Shown here piece after piece: positions 26,265 to 34,635 of a DNA stretch of 64,000 bases; the stretch's first letter is position 1; every line of letters begins with the position of its first letter. The notes beneath the pieces were generated by a model. The model was not told where the DNA came from. It saw only the letters and a program-made list of their open reading frames with translations, and did no database searches. The position numbers and the translations under genes were made by a program. This stretch comes from Paraburkholderia rhizosphaerae (GTDB lineage: Bacteria; Pseudomonadota; Gammaproteobacteria; Burkholderiales; Burkholderiaceae). The stretch spans positions 62,001-126,000 of the forward strand of contig NZ_SORE01000013.1 of NCBI RefSeq assembly GCF_004366595.1, given 5' to 3'.

Positions 26265-26870
26265 GATATACCCGCCCGGCACCAGAAACGCCCGACCTTG
26301 TCCGCCAGATGCGCGATCCGATGATTGCCGCCGAAAGTCTTCGCAAATCCATAAGGATTGTCGTAGTGCTGTGAGAAACGCTGCGCATCGTGCAATGCCT
26401 CGCGCTTCTCGGGCTTGTGCGTCGTGATCTGCACGGCCGAGCCGATCGCGTTGCCGGGATAAAGCGCGGAGAACGGCCCGTATAGCATTTCGATCAGCTC
26501 GACATTGTCCGGCGCGATCAGTGAGCGGCGCGGCGGAAACGCGTAACTCGAGCCGAGCAGGTCGACAGCAGCAGGCCGTCGGCATAGACAAGGCCGCGCG
26601 CGCTTTGTAGCTCCGTTGCAGTCGCGGCCGCTGAAGACGGAATTGCGATCGCCGGTGAAGCGTTTACGTACCAGGAGGTTCGGCGCGTACTTGAGCGCGT
26701 CTTCCGTCGTGAAGAACTGAAGGGCGTCGATCTGACCGCAGCCGATTGTATCGACGACACCGCGCGCATCCGGATCGAATGCGCGCGCGTGGGCGTCGCG
26801 GTAACCGTAACCGCCTACAGCGTGTGCGGCGCGTCAACGTACTGTCCGAATCGCTCGTTATGGTGGAAAG
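26265..26870 (-). pseudogene. TonB-dependent receptor fragment, frameshifted
   Basis: Reading the minus strand in shifting frames gives pieces of a TonB-dependent outer-membrane receptor in the right order. These are AVTVTAT (N-terminal), FDPDARGVVDTIG, QFFTTEDALKYAPNLLVRKR, NSVFSGRDCN, SARGLVYADGLLLS, SSYAFPPRRSLIAPDNVELIE, and MLYGPFSALYPGNAIGSAVQ, then DNPYGFAKTFGGNH. This covers the plug domain and the start of the barrel. At least three frame changes and the loss of most of the barrel show it is dead. A stop also interrupts the N-terminal part. Confidence 0.8.
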
Positions 26871-27721
26871 CGCCGCCGCGCACGCGATCGGAAACGACCG
26901 GCGCGCGGATGCGCAGTGGAAACAAGGCGCATAAGAGTGCTGAAATCGTGATCCACGCGGCGCATGAGCTCACGCCGCGCAAGCGAGCGCGAGCACAACG
27001 CGACGCGCGGAGCGGACTACGGCGGCGCAGATGGCCGAGCGGACGGATGAACGAGCGCAGCGACCCGATACGGTGAACACGCGGCGAGCGTTGCTTCAGA
27101 TCAGTGTTTCAGGTGGGCGCGAGGCTGTGCGACGCGAACGCTGCGGAGCACAAAAAAAGATGACGGTTCGTACGATTGAAGCGGGACGAACGTGCGGACT
27201 GGAATGGATACAGCAGTAAGGGCTGCCGCCGAGTGCGAAGTTCGCGGCGAAGCCCAAGCAGTGCACGCAGTGCGGAGCGACCGGATTCGTCCTGGTCCGC
27301 TGGTCGGAACTGCCCAGGTCGATGGCAACCTCCCGGCTGAGTGGCAAAGCCGAACCGACAGTGGACCGCCCCGCGCTACACGCGCGCTTAGCCGATGGCG
27401 GTCTATAGCACGTTCAGTACCAGCGCAAGCCGCACAAGGCCGATCCAGCGTGTTGAGCGTTTCATCGCCACCTGAGCAAAAATGTGCGCGGAGATAGCAA
27501 GGGCTCGCGAGACTGTGTTCGAAGTGGACTTGAAGTGGTGCGGAAGTGGTCTTGAACGAAGCATTAAGGACAAGCAATAAATTTTATTGAAGCATCTTCA
27601 ATCGCGGAACGGATGTGCCGTTAAAGCAACAACAACCTGTTCAAACCATCGTTTTGCGGTCAACCGCACTAGTGGCAAACGGGGACTGAGGCAGATAATG
27701 GATTTGCATAGGAGAAAGATC
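26871..27721. other. Gene-poor decayed region
   Basis: About 850 bp upstream of the receptor pseudogene without a convincing gene on either strand. Reading frames here are short and lack family features. No insertion sequence ends, tRNA or terminators were found. It is probably remnant DNA from the same degraded locus. Confidence 0.5.
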
Positions 27722-27871
27722 ATGGATACGAAACCGCCGAAGATTCCGACCCCCGACAAGGTGTTCAGCCCGGATCCGGAACCCGCAGGCGTCGAATTTC
27801 TCGGGGCTGAGTTGCCTGAACACGTGCGTGCGTTTTTCGACGAACAGCGCAAGTCGTGCGAACCGAAATAA
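27722..27871 (+). CDS. Small hypothetical protein (49 aa)
   Basis: A 49-residue acidic, proline-rich small protein with no membrane segment: MDTKPPKIPTPDKVF at the start and HVRAFFDEQRKSCEPK at the end. GGAGAAAGATC directly precedes the ATG, a good ribosome binding site, which is the main reason to call it. It stands alone between the decayed region and the chorismate mutase gene. No family is recognised. Confidence 0.55.
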   Translation: MDTKPPKIPTPDKVFSPDPEPAGVEFLGAELPEHVRAFFDEQRKSCEPK

Positions 27872-28134
27872 CGACGAACGGGGACTTTACGTCGGACACA
27901 CAACGCATTAGCGGTGCGGCGGCGTTGCACGCCGTTTGACCGTCGGTGCGCGCGATCACGGAGTCACGGGTCAAGCGCGCCGGATGCAATGGCTGGCATC
28001 CCGGCCGGCCGGCGCAAGCAGGACGATGTGCGTATCGTTCGAACTTTGCCGCGACGCTTGCGGTCATCATCATAACGGCCGGTCAGTCTGGGCTTGCGCT
28101 GCTCTCACCCGTTTTCCCGTTCTCATTCTCCTTT

Positions 28135-28731
28135 ATGGCCAGTTCACCTCGCATCGGCGCGCTATGCGCACTCGCAGCCGCGCTCGCGATCGCGATCGCG
28201 CCCATCACGGCCCTCGCCGATACAGATGACACCGCTGTGACCAACCTGATCTCGCTCGTTTCGCAGCGATTGGCGCTTGCCGAACCCGTCGCGCACTGGA
28301 AGTGGGTGAACCATCGTCCGATCGACGATGCGAGCCGCGAATCTGCGCTGCTTGCCGACGTTGCGAAACGCGCGCACGCCGCCGCCCTCGACCCAGCGTT
28401 TGCACGTGAGTTCTTCCGTGATCAGATCGACGCGAACAAGGACATTCAGAACGCGCTATTTGAACAGTGGCGCACCACGCGGCCGCCCGAAGGGCCAGCG
28501 CCCGATCTCGACTCAAGCACGCGCCCGCAATTGGACCGCCTGACGCAATCGATGATCGCGGCGCTAGCGCGCGTGCAAACTGTGCGCGCGGTGCCCGACT
28601 GCCCGACACGGATCGCGCAAGGCGTCGCGAACTGGAAATCGCTGACTCGGTATGACGCGGCGCAATCGGCCGCGCTCAACCGGGCGCTCGGGCATGTTTG
28701 CGAATCGGGCGGCGTCGGCGCGACCGGCTAA
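28135..28731 (+). CDS. Secreted chorismate mutase (AroQ gamma class)
   Basis: A 198-residue protein with a signal peptide (residues 1-29, ending ITALADTD) and an all-helical chorismate mutase domain. It resembles the periplasmic AroQ-gamma enzymes that convert chorismate to prephenate outside the cytoplasm: ISLVSQRLALAEPVAHWKW, then ESALLADVAKRA, FFRDQIDANKDIQNALFEQW, and a Cys pair (DCPTR and GHVCES) that could form a disulfide. The role of such exported enzymes is not settled. The start is the ATG at the signal peptide; a longer reading upstream has no support. Its stop overlaps the convergent exonuclease gene by four bases. Confidence 0.85.
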   Translation: MASSPRIGALCALAAALAIAIAPITALADTDDTAVTNLISLVSQRLALAEPVAHWKWVNHRPIDDASRESALLADVAKRAHAAALDPAFAREFFRDQIDANKDIQNALFEQWRTTRPPEGPAPDLDSSTRPQLDRLTQSMIAALARVQTVRAVPDCPTRIAQGVANWKSLTRYDAAQSAALNRALGHVCESGGVGATG

Positions 28732-29975
28732 CCGGCGCTCGACACCGCCGAGGTGTCCTCGCTGAACGACGTGGTCAGAGGCTCAGGCTTCGGTGACATC
28801 AACGAGTCCGAGGGTTCCGCCGGTTCGATCGGCTTCGCTGGAACAAGCGGCGTCACACGTAGCCCGCGTGCGAGGTGGGTCTGCATGATCCGGTACGTCG
28901 ATAGCTCGAACGCACGCGCCGCGTTCGGTGCCAGTAGTGCGCCGGCTTCCGCGGCGGATCGCGCATGTCCGAGATAGCACCAGCGATCGACGACGTGAAA
29001 TATGCGCACATGTTCGCCAGCGCGCTCACGGTCCCCACCGCTCTCTTCGAATGCGATTGCGCCGTCGAACGGCCATGGTGCGTCGACCGGATCGCGCTTC
29101 GACGTCCGCGGCAACCGGTTGTGGCTCGGGCGCAGCGTCGCGATGCTTTGCGCTTCGGCAAGCAGCGCGCCCAGTTCGCCGCCCGTAGCACGCCAGTCGA
29201 CCCGGCGCACCAGTTGCGCAAGCCGCACGTCCTTCGACGACCGGCGCTCGCCGGTGAGATGCGCACGAATCCGCTGCCGGACACGTACGCTGCGCCCGAC
29301 ATACAACGGCACGTCGTCTTCGCCGTAAAACAGGTAGATGCCGCAGCCGGCCGGGGCCGCGTCGAGCGAATCTTCGGTGAGACCGCCGGCTAGCCGGTAG
29401 CGGCGCATCGTGCGGTCGACCTGCGCGCGAAGCGTGTCGAGCGGCACGAGGTCATGCAGGCGTTGCCAGAATTGCCACAGCAGATCCGCATCGGCGAGTG
29501 CACGGTGCCGGTCCGACGGCACGAGCGCGTGCCGCTCGACCAGCGCATCGAGCCCGTGCCGCTTTTCGGCTGGAAAAAGCGCGCGCGACAGCCGGACCGT
29601 GCAAAGCACATCCGGGTTGAACGCCAATCCGGCACGCCCGAACTCGCTGCGCAGAAACCCGCGATCGAAGCTCGCGTTGTGCGCGACAAACAGCTTGCCT
29701 TCCAGACGCGCAAACAGCTCGGGCGCGATCGCGTCGAAAGTCGGCGCGCCGCGCACCATCGCATCGGTAATGCCGGTCAATTGCTGGATAAACGGTGGGA
29801 TCGGCTGCCGCGGATCGACCAGCGTGCTCCAGCGCGATACGCCGTGCGGGCCGACTTCGACGATGCCGACCTCGGTAATCCGATCCACGCCGGTCGAACC
29901 GCCGGTCGTTTCAAGGTCGACGAACGCAATCGGCGCATCGAGCGCAGCCGGCGTCGCGGGAAACAGTTCAGACAT
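28728..29975 (-). CDS. DnaQ-like 3'-5' exonuclease fused to a GIY-YIG nuclease domain
   Basis: A 415-residue protein. Residues 15-180 are a DEDD exonuclease: FVDLETTGGS, VAHNASFDRGFL, and HRALADADLLWQF. Residues about 205-285 are a GIY-YIG domain (CGIYLFYGEDDVPLYVGRSVRVRQRIRAHL). This pairing of a polymerase-III-epsilon-like exonuclease with a UvrC/Cho-like nuclease is known in many bacteria and probably works in DNA repair, although its exact role is not established. The C-terminal part has no recognised domain. It is a single gene convergent with the chorismate mutase gene. Confidence 0.88.
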   Translation of the reverse strand: MSELFPATPAALDAPIAFVDLETTGGSTGVDRITEVGIVEVGPHGVSRWSTLVDPRQPIPPFIQQLTGITDAMVRGAPTFDAIAPELFARLEGKLFVAHNASFDRGFLRSEFGRAGLAFNPDVLCTVRLSRALFPAEKRHGLDALVERHALVPSDRHRALADADLLWQFWQRLHDLVPLDTLRAQVDRTMRRYRLAGGLTEDSLDAAPAGCGIYLFYGEDDVPLYVGRSVRVRQRIRAHLTGERRSSKDVRLAQLVRRVDWRATGGELGALLAEAQSIATLRPSHNRLPRTSKRDPVDAPWPFDGAIAFEESGGDRERAGEHVRIFHVVDRWCYLGHARSAAEAGALLAPNAARAFELSTYRIMQTHLARGLRVTPLVPAKPIEPAEPSDSLMSPKPEPLTTSFSEDTSAVSSAG

Positions 29976-30244
29976 GAATGAGAGATGGGTTTAAGTGCGA
30001 CTATTCCAGCCGAAGTATGCACCATCGACCCGTCGACCGCGCGCGAAAGAATGCTGTCGCCCCACTGACAGCATGTACTGATCGACCACATGCATTCCGG
30101 ACAAAATCCGAAGTTCGAACGCAGGTTAAAACGAATAATTTAGTGTTTCTGAGATAAATCTCATAATCAATCGGATAATCCGATTCTCTATCCTTTTGAT
30201 TTTCGGCCACATTTTATGCACATCGCAGCTTCGGCTCATCAAAT

Positions 30245-30271
30245 AAAAAGCCCTCGCCAATGCGAGGGCTT
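30245..30271 (-). terminator. Terminator of the cold-shock gene
   Basis: Minus-strand stem AGCCCTCGC / GCGAGGGCT with a four-base loop, followed by TTTTTATTT. It lies about 30 bases past the cold-shock stop. The rest of 29976-30299 holds AT-rich sequence and the exonuclease upstream region, with no gene seen. Confidence 0.9.
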
Positions 30272-30299
30272 CTTTCAGGCGCCGGGTTCTGCGATGCCG

Positions 30300-30503
30300 T
30301 TACAGCGGCTGGATGTTCGCAGCCTGCTTGCCTTTCGGGCCGGTCTTGACGTCGAACGAGACGCGCTGGTTCTCTTTCAACGACTTGAACCCTTCGGCGC
30401 GGATTTCGGAGAAGTGCGCGAACAGATCGTCGCCACCCGCATCGGAGGTGATAAAGCCAAAGCCCTTAGCATCGTTGAACCATTTGACGACACCGGTTTC
30501 CAT
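30300..30503 (-). CDS. cspA: Cold-shock protein, CspA family
   Basis: A 67-residue single cold-shock domain, an RNA-binding chaperone. RNP1 is KGFGFI and RNP2 is DLFAHFS. The start METGVVKWFND is the canonical one; two further ATG codons just upstream are in frame but not conserved in the family. A long upstream gap (30504-30843) is consistent with the long 5' leaders of such genes. The terminator is at 30245. Confidence 0.95.
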   Translation of the reverse strand: METGVVKWFNDAKGFGFITSDAGGDDLFAHFSEIRAEGFKSLKENQRVSFDVKTGPKGKQAANIQPL

Positions 30504-30843
30504 ATCCATTTCCTCGAATTTGTTTTGAGACAAACACCACATTGCACCGACCGAATCTCATTCGTTATCGGCCTCGCATTTATACGTGGAGTTGCAGCGG
30601 ATCGTCAAGCACTCGTTTACCAGTGTCGATTGATAGTTTGACTAATGCAGCCCGCATTCGCGTGCGTTTCTTTTAATTCGCAACATAAGTTGTTAACGGC
30701 ATTTTTACCGTGGTGCCGGCGCCAGCAAGAAATTTATGCCGACATGTAACAAAACGTGAGTTTTCGTAAGTGTTTTTACTGGTTGTTGGCGACGAGCGCG
30801 CATTACATGATGGTTCTCAGCAGTTGGATTTAGGGAGGCTGCC
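30504..30843. other. Leader/promoter region between the cold-shock gene and a small divergent gene
   Basis: About 340 AT-rich bases between divergent genes. The minus-strand part probably holds the cold-shock mRNA leader. No structured RNA family or confident promoter was recognised. Confidence 0.5.
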
Positions 30844-31083
30844 ATGCTGTCACATATTATTCGTCGCTTTACGTCACTATTCTCTGATTCGTCTGAGAAA
30901 AATCCCACCCAATCTCCATCCACGCTGTCGACGCAGTTTCAGTTTGATCCGATGTGGCACGGCGATCACTGGCAGAACCTGCTGTCTTCCCCGATGGACG
31001 CCCGTCATTATGTAATGGAAGATTGGAGCGTCGTTCCGGGGGTCGAATGGGCGCCAGCAACGGTCAAGGCCGCGCGCCGCTGA
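30844..31083 (+). CDS. Small hypothetical protein (79 aa)
   Basis: A 79-residue soluble protein, with DPMWHGDHWQNLL and DARHYVMEDWSVVPGVEW as its aromatic-rich centre. The ATG is preceded by TTAGGGAGGCTGCC, a strong ribosome binding site. No family, signal peptide or membrane segment is recognised. It stands divergent from the cold-shock gene and upstream of the candidate small RNA and porin. Expression is likely from the binding site alone, function unknown. Confidence 0.55.
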   Translation: MLSHIIRRFTSLFSDSSEKNPTQSPSTLSTQFQFDPMWHGDHWQNLLSSPMDARHYVMEDWSVVPGVEWAPATVKAARR

Positions 31084-31112
31084 TCGTCAGTAGTTCTTCC
31101 GAACGCATGAGC

Positions 31113-31195
31113 AAAAAAAAGCGCGACTGAGAAGTCGCGCCGACAAAGTTTGGAGATCTTTTTCGTCAACGAAAAAGTCTGCTTCGGAAAGCAGA
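31113..31195 (-). ncRNA. Candidate small regulatory RNA with three hairpins and terminator
   Basis: On the minus strand, TATACT (31207-31202) would start a transcript near 31195. It begins at once with hairpin 1 (31195-31178, seven-pair stem, loop TCCG). Hairpin 2 follows directly (31177-31158, stem CTTTTTCG/CGAAAAAG). An unpaired stretch containing ATCTCC comes next, and then a terminator hairpin (31140-31121, stem GCGCGACT/AGTCGCGC) with eight T residues. The total is about 83 nt with no reading frame. The unpaired UCUCC could pair with Shine-Dalgarno sequences. No convincing -35 was found. Confidence 0.6.
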
Positions 31196-31616
31196 AATTT
31201 AAGTATAGCGCCCTATTTCGACGGGATTATCAGCGCATCAGACAATCCATCATTTCCTTTCCGGCAATAATCGGAAGTTTGGTAGGGATTTTGTTGTTTT
31301 TTCGCATCATGTGACGTAGCAATTACACAACGCAACATCGCCGACTTACATCCCAGGGTCATCCCGGAGACCTGTAAGGCCTTTGCCAGTAAGGCTTCAG
31401 CCACGAATCCTCATCATTTCCCATCTCGTAATACTTTATTGCGAAAACTGGAACGGTCACGCGGCGATCAGCGTCTCTACACTTTGCCTACCGGAAAACG
31501 AACGCGTTTGGTGCACGCGCGTTTCTCATGCGAATTCCGCCTCTCGCAGCGCCTCGCGTGAAGGTTTTCTTCAAGCCTGGGTTTCCAAAACCCATCCTGT
31601 TCTCGGAGTTACAAAG
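31196..31616. other. Upstream region and leader of the porin gene
   Basis: About 420 bases between the candidate small RNA and the porin start. A 63-codon minus-strand reading frame (31213-31404) lacks a binding site and family features. The porin promoter is expected here but was not identified with confidence. Confidence 0.45.
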
Positions 31617-32768
31617 ATGAAAAAGACACTCATGGTCGCCGCCCTCACGGGCGTGTTTGCTACTGCCGCCCACGCGCAGAGCAGCGTTACGCTGTACGGC
31701 CTGATCGACGCCGGCATCACCTATACGAATAACCAGCACGGTCACAGCAACTGGCAACAGACGAGCGGCTCGATCAACGGCAGCCGTTGGGGCTTGCGCG
31801 GTGCTGAAGATCTCGGTGGTGGTCTGAAGGCGATCTTCACTTTGGAAAGCGGTTTCGGCATCAACGACGGCCAGTCCAAGCAAGGTAGCCGTCTGTTCGG
31901 CCGTCAAGCGTTCGTTGGTCTCGCGAGCGACCAGTTCGGCGCCGTTACCCTTGGCCGTCAATACGACAGCGTGGTCGACTACCTCGCTCCGCTGGCACTG
32001 ACGGGCACGCAATACGGCGGCACGCAGTTCGCCCACCCGTTCGACAACGACAACCTGAACAACTCGTTCCGCGTGAACAACTCGGTGAAGTACACGAGCG
32101 CGAACTACGCGGGCTTCAAGTTCGGCGCGTTGTACGGCTTCTCGAACCAGGCTGACGGCTTCGCGAACAACCGCGTGTACAGTGCGGGCGCGTCGTACAG
32201 CTTCGCGGGCTTCAACTTCGGCGCAGGCTACTTGCAGGTCAACAACAACGCTGGTGCGAATTCGGCCACGTCGGCAGCGTTCAACTCGACCGGCGCAGTG
32301 TCGGGCGACACGACGTTTTTCGCTACCCGTCAGCAAACGTGGGGCGCAGGTGCAAACTACACGCTCGGACCGGCAACCCTGGGCCTCGTGTACACGCAAA
32401 CCAACCTGCAGAACCTCGCAGCGTTTGGTTCCGGGGCAGGCGGTCAGCCGTCCTTCGCCGGCAACCCGCAGGGCGCACGCTTCCAGAACTTCGAAGCTAA
32501 CGCACGTTACGCTCTGACGCCGGCTCTGAGCATCGCTGGTTCGTACACGTACACGCGCACGAACATCGACGCGACGAGCCCGCACTTCAACCAGGTCAAC
32601 CTGCAAACGGACTACGCGCTGTCGAAGCGTACGGACGTGTACCTGCAAGCCGAGTACCAGACGACCAACGAAAACGCGATCGTTCACCCGATCATCAACG
32701 GCTTGAGCGGCTCGTCGTCGACGAACAACCAGGTCGCTGTCACGGCTGGTATGCGTCACCGCTTCTAA
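31617..32768 (+). CDS. Gram-negative porin (Burkholderia-type, OmpC-like)
   Basis: A 383-residue outer-membrane porin. The signal peptide MKKTLMVAALTGVFATAAHA is cleaved before QSSVTLYGLIDAGITY, the standard first strand. The constriction-region style SRWGLRGAEDLGGGLKAIFTLESGF, GRQAFVGLASDQFGAVTLGRQYD and the final AVTAGMRHRF (C-terminal Phe) are all present. Codon choice is strongly biased, as in highly expressed genes. It is a single gene with its own terminator. Porins of this type let small hydrophilic solutes through, and expression is often controlled by small RNAs; a candidate lies next door. Confidence 0.96.
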   Translation: MKKTLMVAALTGVFATAAHAQSSVTLYGLIDAGITYTNNQHGHSNWQQTSGSINGSRWGLRGAEDLGGGLKAIFTLESGFGINDGQSKQGSRLFGRQAFVGLASDQFGAVTLGRQYDSVVDYLAPLALTGTQYGGTQFAHPFDNDNLNNSFRVNNSVKYTSANYAGFKFGALYGFSNQADGFANNRVYSAGASYSFAGFNFGAGYLQVNNNAGANSATSAAFNSTGAVSGDTTFFATRQQTWGAGANYTLGPATLGLVYTQTNLQNLAAFGSGAGGQPSFAGNPQGARFQNFEANARYALTPALSIAGSYTYTRTNIDATSPHFNQVNLQTDYALSKRTDVYLQAEYQTTNENAIVHPIINGLSGSSSTNNQVAVTAGMRHRF

Positions 32769-32795
32769 GTACTACAGCAGTATCCGCAGTCTTGA

Positions 32796-32820
32796 AGGCG
32801 CCGCTTGCGGCGCCTTTTTT
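32796..32820 (+). terminator. Terminator of the porin gene
   Basis: Stem AGGCGCCGC / GCGGCGCCT with loop TT, followed by TTTTTTATT. Confidence 0.93.
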
Positions 32821-32850
32821 ATTGCCGCGTCGAGCAACGGCACGCGGTAA

Positions 32851-33423
32851 TTACGCTTCCTCTTCTTCCGCTGACGGATACCGCACCTCCAGCACATCGA
32901 TCGGCTCCGGACCGCCCGGCGTGTGCAACGTGACCTGATCGCCGATCTTCGCCTTCAGCAGCGCACGTGCAATCGGCGAAATCCAGCTGACGTGTCCGTG
33001 GTCCAGATCGACCTCGTCGATGCCGACAATCCTCACCGTATGCGATTCGCCATCGTCGGTCGCATATTCGACGGTCGCGCCAAAGAACACCTGATCGGTG
33101 TTCTCCTGCCTGCTGCTCTTGACCACTTCCGCAAGGTCCAGCCGCCGCGTCAGAAAGCGGATACGCCGGTCGATTTCACGCAGCCGGCGCTTGCCATAGA
33201 TATAGTCGCCGTTCTCGGACCGATCGCCGTTCGACGCGGCCCACGACACGAGCTTCACGACCTCCGGCCGCTCCTCGTCGATCAGATGCAGCAACTCGTC
33301 ACGCAGCCTGCGATAACCGGCCGGCGTGATGTAGTTTTTCGCTCCCGCGGGAACGTCGGGTTGCGCGACGTCGAGATCGTCATCATCGTCGTCGCTCGAT
33401 TCTTTAACAAAAGCCTTGTTCAT
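32851..33423 (-). CDS. greB: Transcription elongation factor GreB
   Basis: A 190-residue Gre factor that rescues backtracked RNA polymerase by stimulating transcript cleavage. ITPAGYRRLRDELLHL starts the N-terminal coiled coil. The tip carries ASNGDRSENGDYIYGKRRLREID, with the acidic Asp/Glu pair. The C-terminal domain ends with VTLHTPGGPEPIDVLEVRYP. GreB and not GreA is chosen because of YIYGKRRLREIDRRIRFLTRRL. A longer, acid-rich N-terminus (Asp6 run) precedes the fold. The start is MNKAFVKES. Confidence 0.94.
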   Translation of the reverse strand: MNKAFVKESSDDDDDDLDVAQPDVPAGAKNYITPAGYRRLRDELLHLIDEERPEVVKLVSWAASNGDRSENGDYIYGKRRLREIDRRIRFLTRRLDLAEVVKSSRQENTDQVFFGATVEYATDDGESHTVRIVGIDEVDLDHGHVSWISPIARALLKAKIGDQVTLHTPGGPEPIDVLEVRYPSAEEEEA

Positions 33424-33640
33424 AATGATCCACCCATACCACCGACGCTCGTCCAACGAGCGTCATCCCTGAATGACGTCTGGTCTGCGCGTGCGGCAAG
33501 GCAACAAAGCCCGCCCCATTCGAAGCCCGCACGGACGTCCAGACGCCCTACCATCAAGCCTACACGATCGCACCAATCGGACAAATCGTCGATTGCTGCT
33601 TCCCTTTTCTCTCAGCTTTGCTATAATCCCGTTTCTGCGT

Positions 33641-33717
33641 GCGGCTGTAGCTCAGTTGGATAGAGTACTTGGCTACGAACCAAGGGGTCGTGGGTTCGAA
33701 TCCTGCCAGCCGCGCCA
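33641..33717 (+). tRNA. tRNA-Arg (ACG), copy 1
   Basis: Acceptor GCGGCTG / CAGCCGC, anticodon loop CTACGAA (anticodon ACG), T-loop GGTTCGAATC, encoded CCA. TATAAT at 33622-33627 is a good -10. The sequence is identical to copy 2 at 33835. Confidence 0.97.
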
Positions 33718-33725
33718 CTTATACG

Positions 33726-33755
33726 AGGGCCTTCTTCCGGGAAGGCCCTTTCATT
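33726..33755 (+). terminator. Hairpin after tRNA-Arg copy 1
   Basis: Stem AGGGCCTTC / GAAGGCCCT, loop TTCCGG, then TTCATTT. The T-run is broken, so read-through into copy 2 is possible. Confidence 0.65.
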
Positions 33756-33834
33756 TGATCCGGCCTATCCGGGTCCGCTCGTGGCGGTTTCAACGGGCTT
33801 GTCGTCATCATTTGCAAGTAGCACCGTCTTGCGT

Positions 33835-33911
33835 GCGGCTGTAGCTCAGTTGGATAGAGTACTTGGCTACGAACCAAGGGGTCGTGGGTTCGAATCCTGC
33901 CAGCCGCGCCA
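33835..33911 (+). tRNA. tRNA-Arg (ACG), copy 2
   Basis: Identical over the full 77 bases to copy 1, including CCA. The shared context TGCGT precedes both. No clear -10 is seen just before this copy, so it may depend on read-through from copy 1. Confidence 0.97.
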
Positions 33912-33916
33912 TTTTT

Positions 33917-33954
33917 AAAGGGCCTTCCATAGGGAAGGCCCTTTTTGTTTTTTT
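33917..33954 (+). terminator. Terminator after tRNA-Arg copy 2
   Basis: Stem AAAGGGCCTTCC / GGAAGGCCCTTT with a four-base loop, followed by a long T-run. It is similar in stem core to the hairpin after copy 1, in line with a duplication. Confidence 0.92.
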
Positions 33955-34001
33955 GGGTGCGCTTCTTTGCGCGTTTCGTGGTGCGCTTCGTCGCACAGTT
34001 C

Positions 34002-34508
34002 CTAGCGCGGCGCCGACTTGATGTCGCCGATCTGCGCGTTGGGCATCGGCGGGTCGTCGATTGCACCGGTCGCCGCCTGCTCACCGACCGGTTCGGCACG
34101 CGTGCCGAACCGTGCTTGGGATTGCCGCAGCACATCATCGACAGTCTCGCCAAAATGGCTTGAAACAAATGCTCGCAGCATCGCGATGCGCAGCGACTCG
34201 CCGTGCGCTTGCGCTGTCCGGCGGCTGTCATCGTCGTCGCAACCGCCTTCGAATTCGGCCACACAAAGCACCGCGCCGCTGCGCAAGCGCTCTCGCACCT
34301 CGATGCGTCGCGCACGGTCGAAGACGACCGCCGCGACTTCCCACGACGTCGATGGCGTAAAGCGCCCGTCCCACGGCCGGCCGCAAACATTGCCGCGAAT
34401 CGACACCGTTCGGCCGCTATCGGTGAAGTGAATTTCACGCACGAAGTCGTGCAGACTGCGCGCGACCCAATAGTCGAGCGCCACACCGTTTAAGTCCGCT
34501 ACGTTCAT
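34002..34508 (-). CDS. DUF2591 (NinX-like) protein
   Basis: A 168-residue protein. It begins MNVADLNGVALDYWVARSLH and includes FTPSTSWEVAAVVFDR, a pattern of the DUF2591/NinX-like family found in phages and Burkholderia chromosomes. The middle part has an acid-rich run (GGCDDDDSRR). The C-terminus is low complexity. The start is the ATG at 34508, with the longer upstream reading lacking support. Function is unknown. It lies downstream of spoT but 127 bp away, probably a separate unit. Confidence 0.7.
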   Translation of the reverse strand: MNVADLNGVALDYWVARSLHDFVREIHFTDSGRTVSIRGNVCGRPWDGRFTPSTSWEVAAVVFDRARRIEVRERLRSGAVLCVAEFEGGCDDDDSRRTAQAHGESLRIAMLRAFVSSHFGETVDDVLRQSQARFGTRAEPVGEQAATGAIDDPPMPNAQIGDIKSAPR

Positions 34509-34635
34509 TGGGTTCGCTCCCGGGAACAAACGCAGGTCCATTGCATTGCAGCAAAGCAGGCGTGGAACAAGCGCACGCAAATGACGCAAGAGCATGCGCG
34601 AGCCCACCGCTATGCGAGCGACGCACAGGCGTCGA

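Noticed and set aside
26871..27721. Insertion sequence remnant
   Set aside because: No terminal inverted repeats, target duplication or transposase motifs (DDE or HUH) were found on either strand.
31213..31404. Minus-strand 63-codon frame between the small-RNA candidate and the porin
   Set aside because: No binding site, no family, and it overlaps the expected promoter of the small-RNA candidate.
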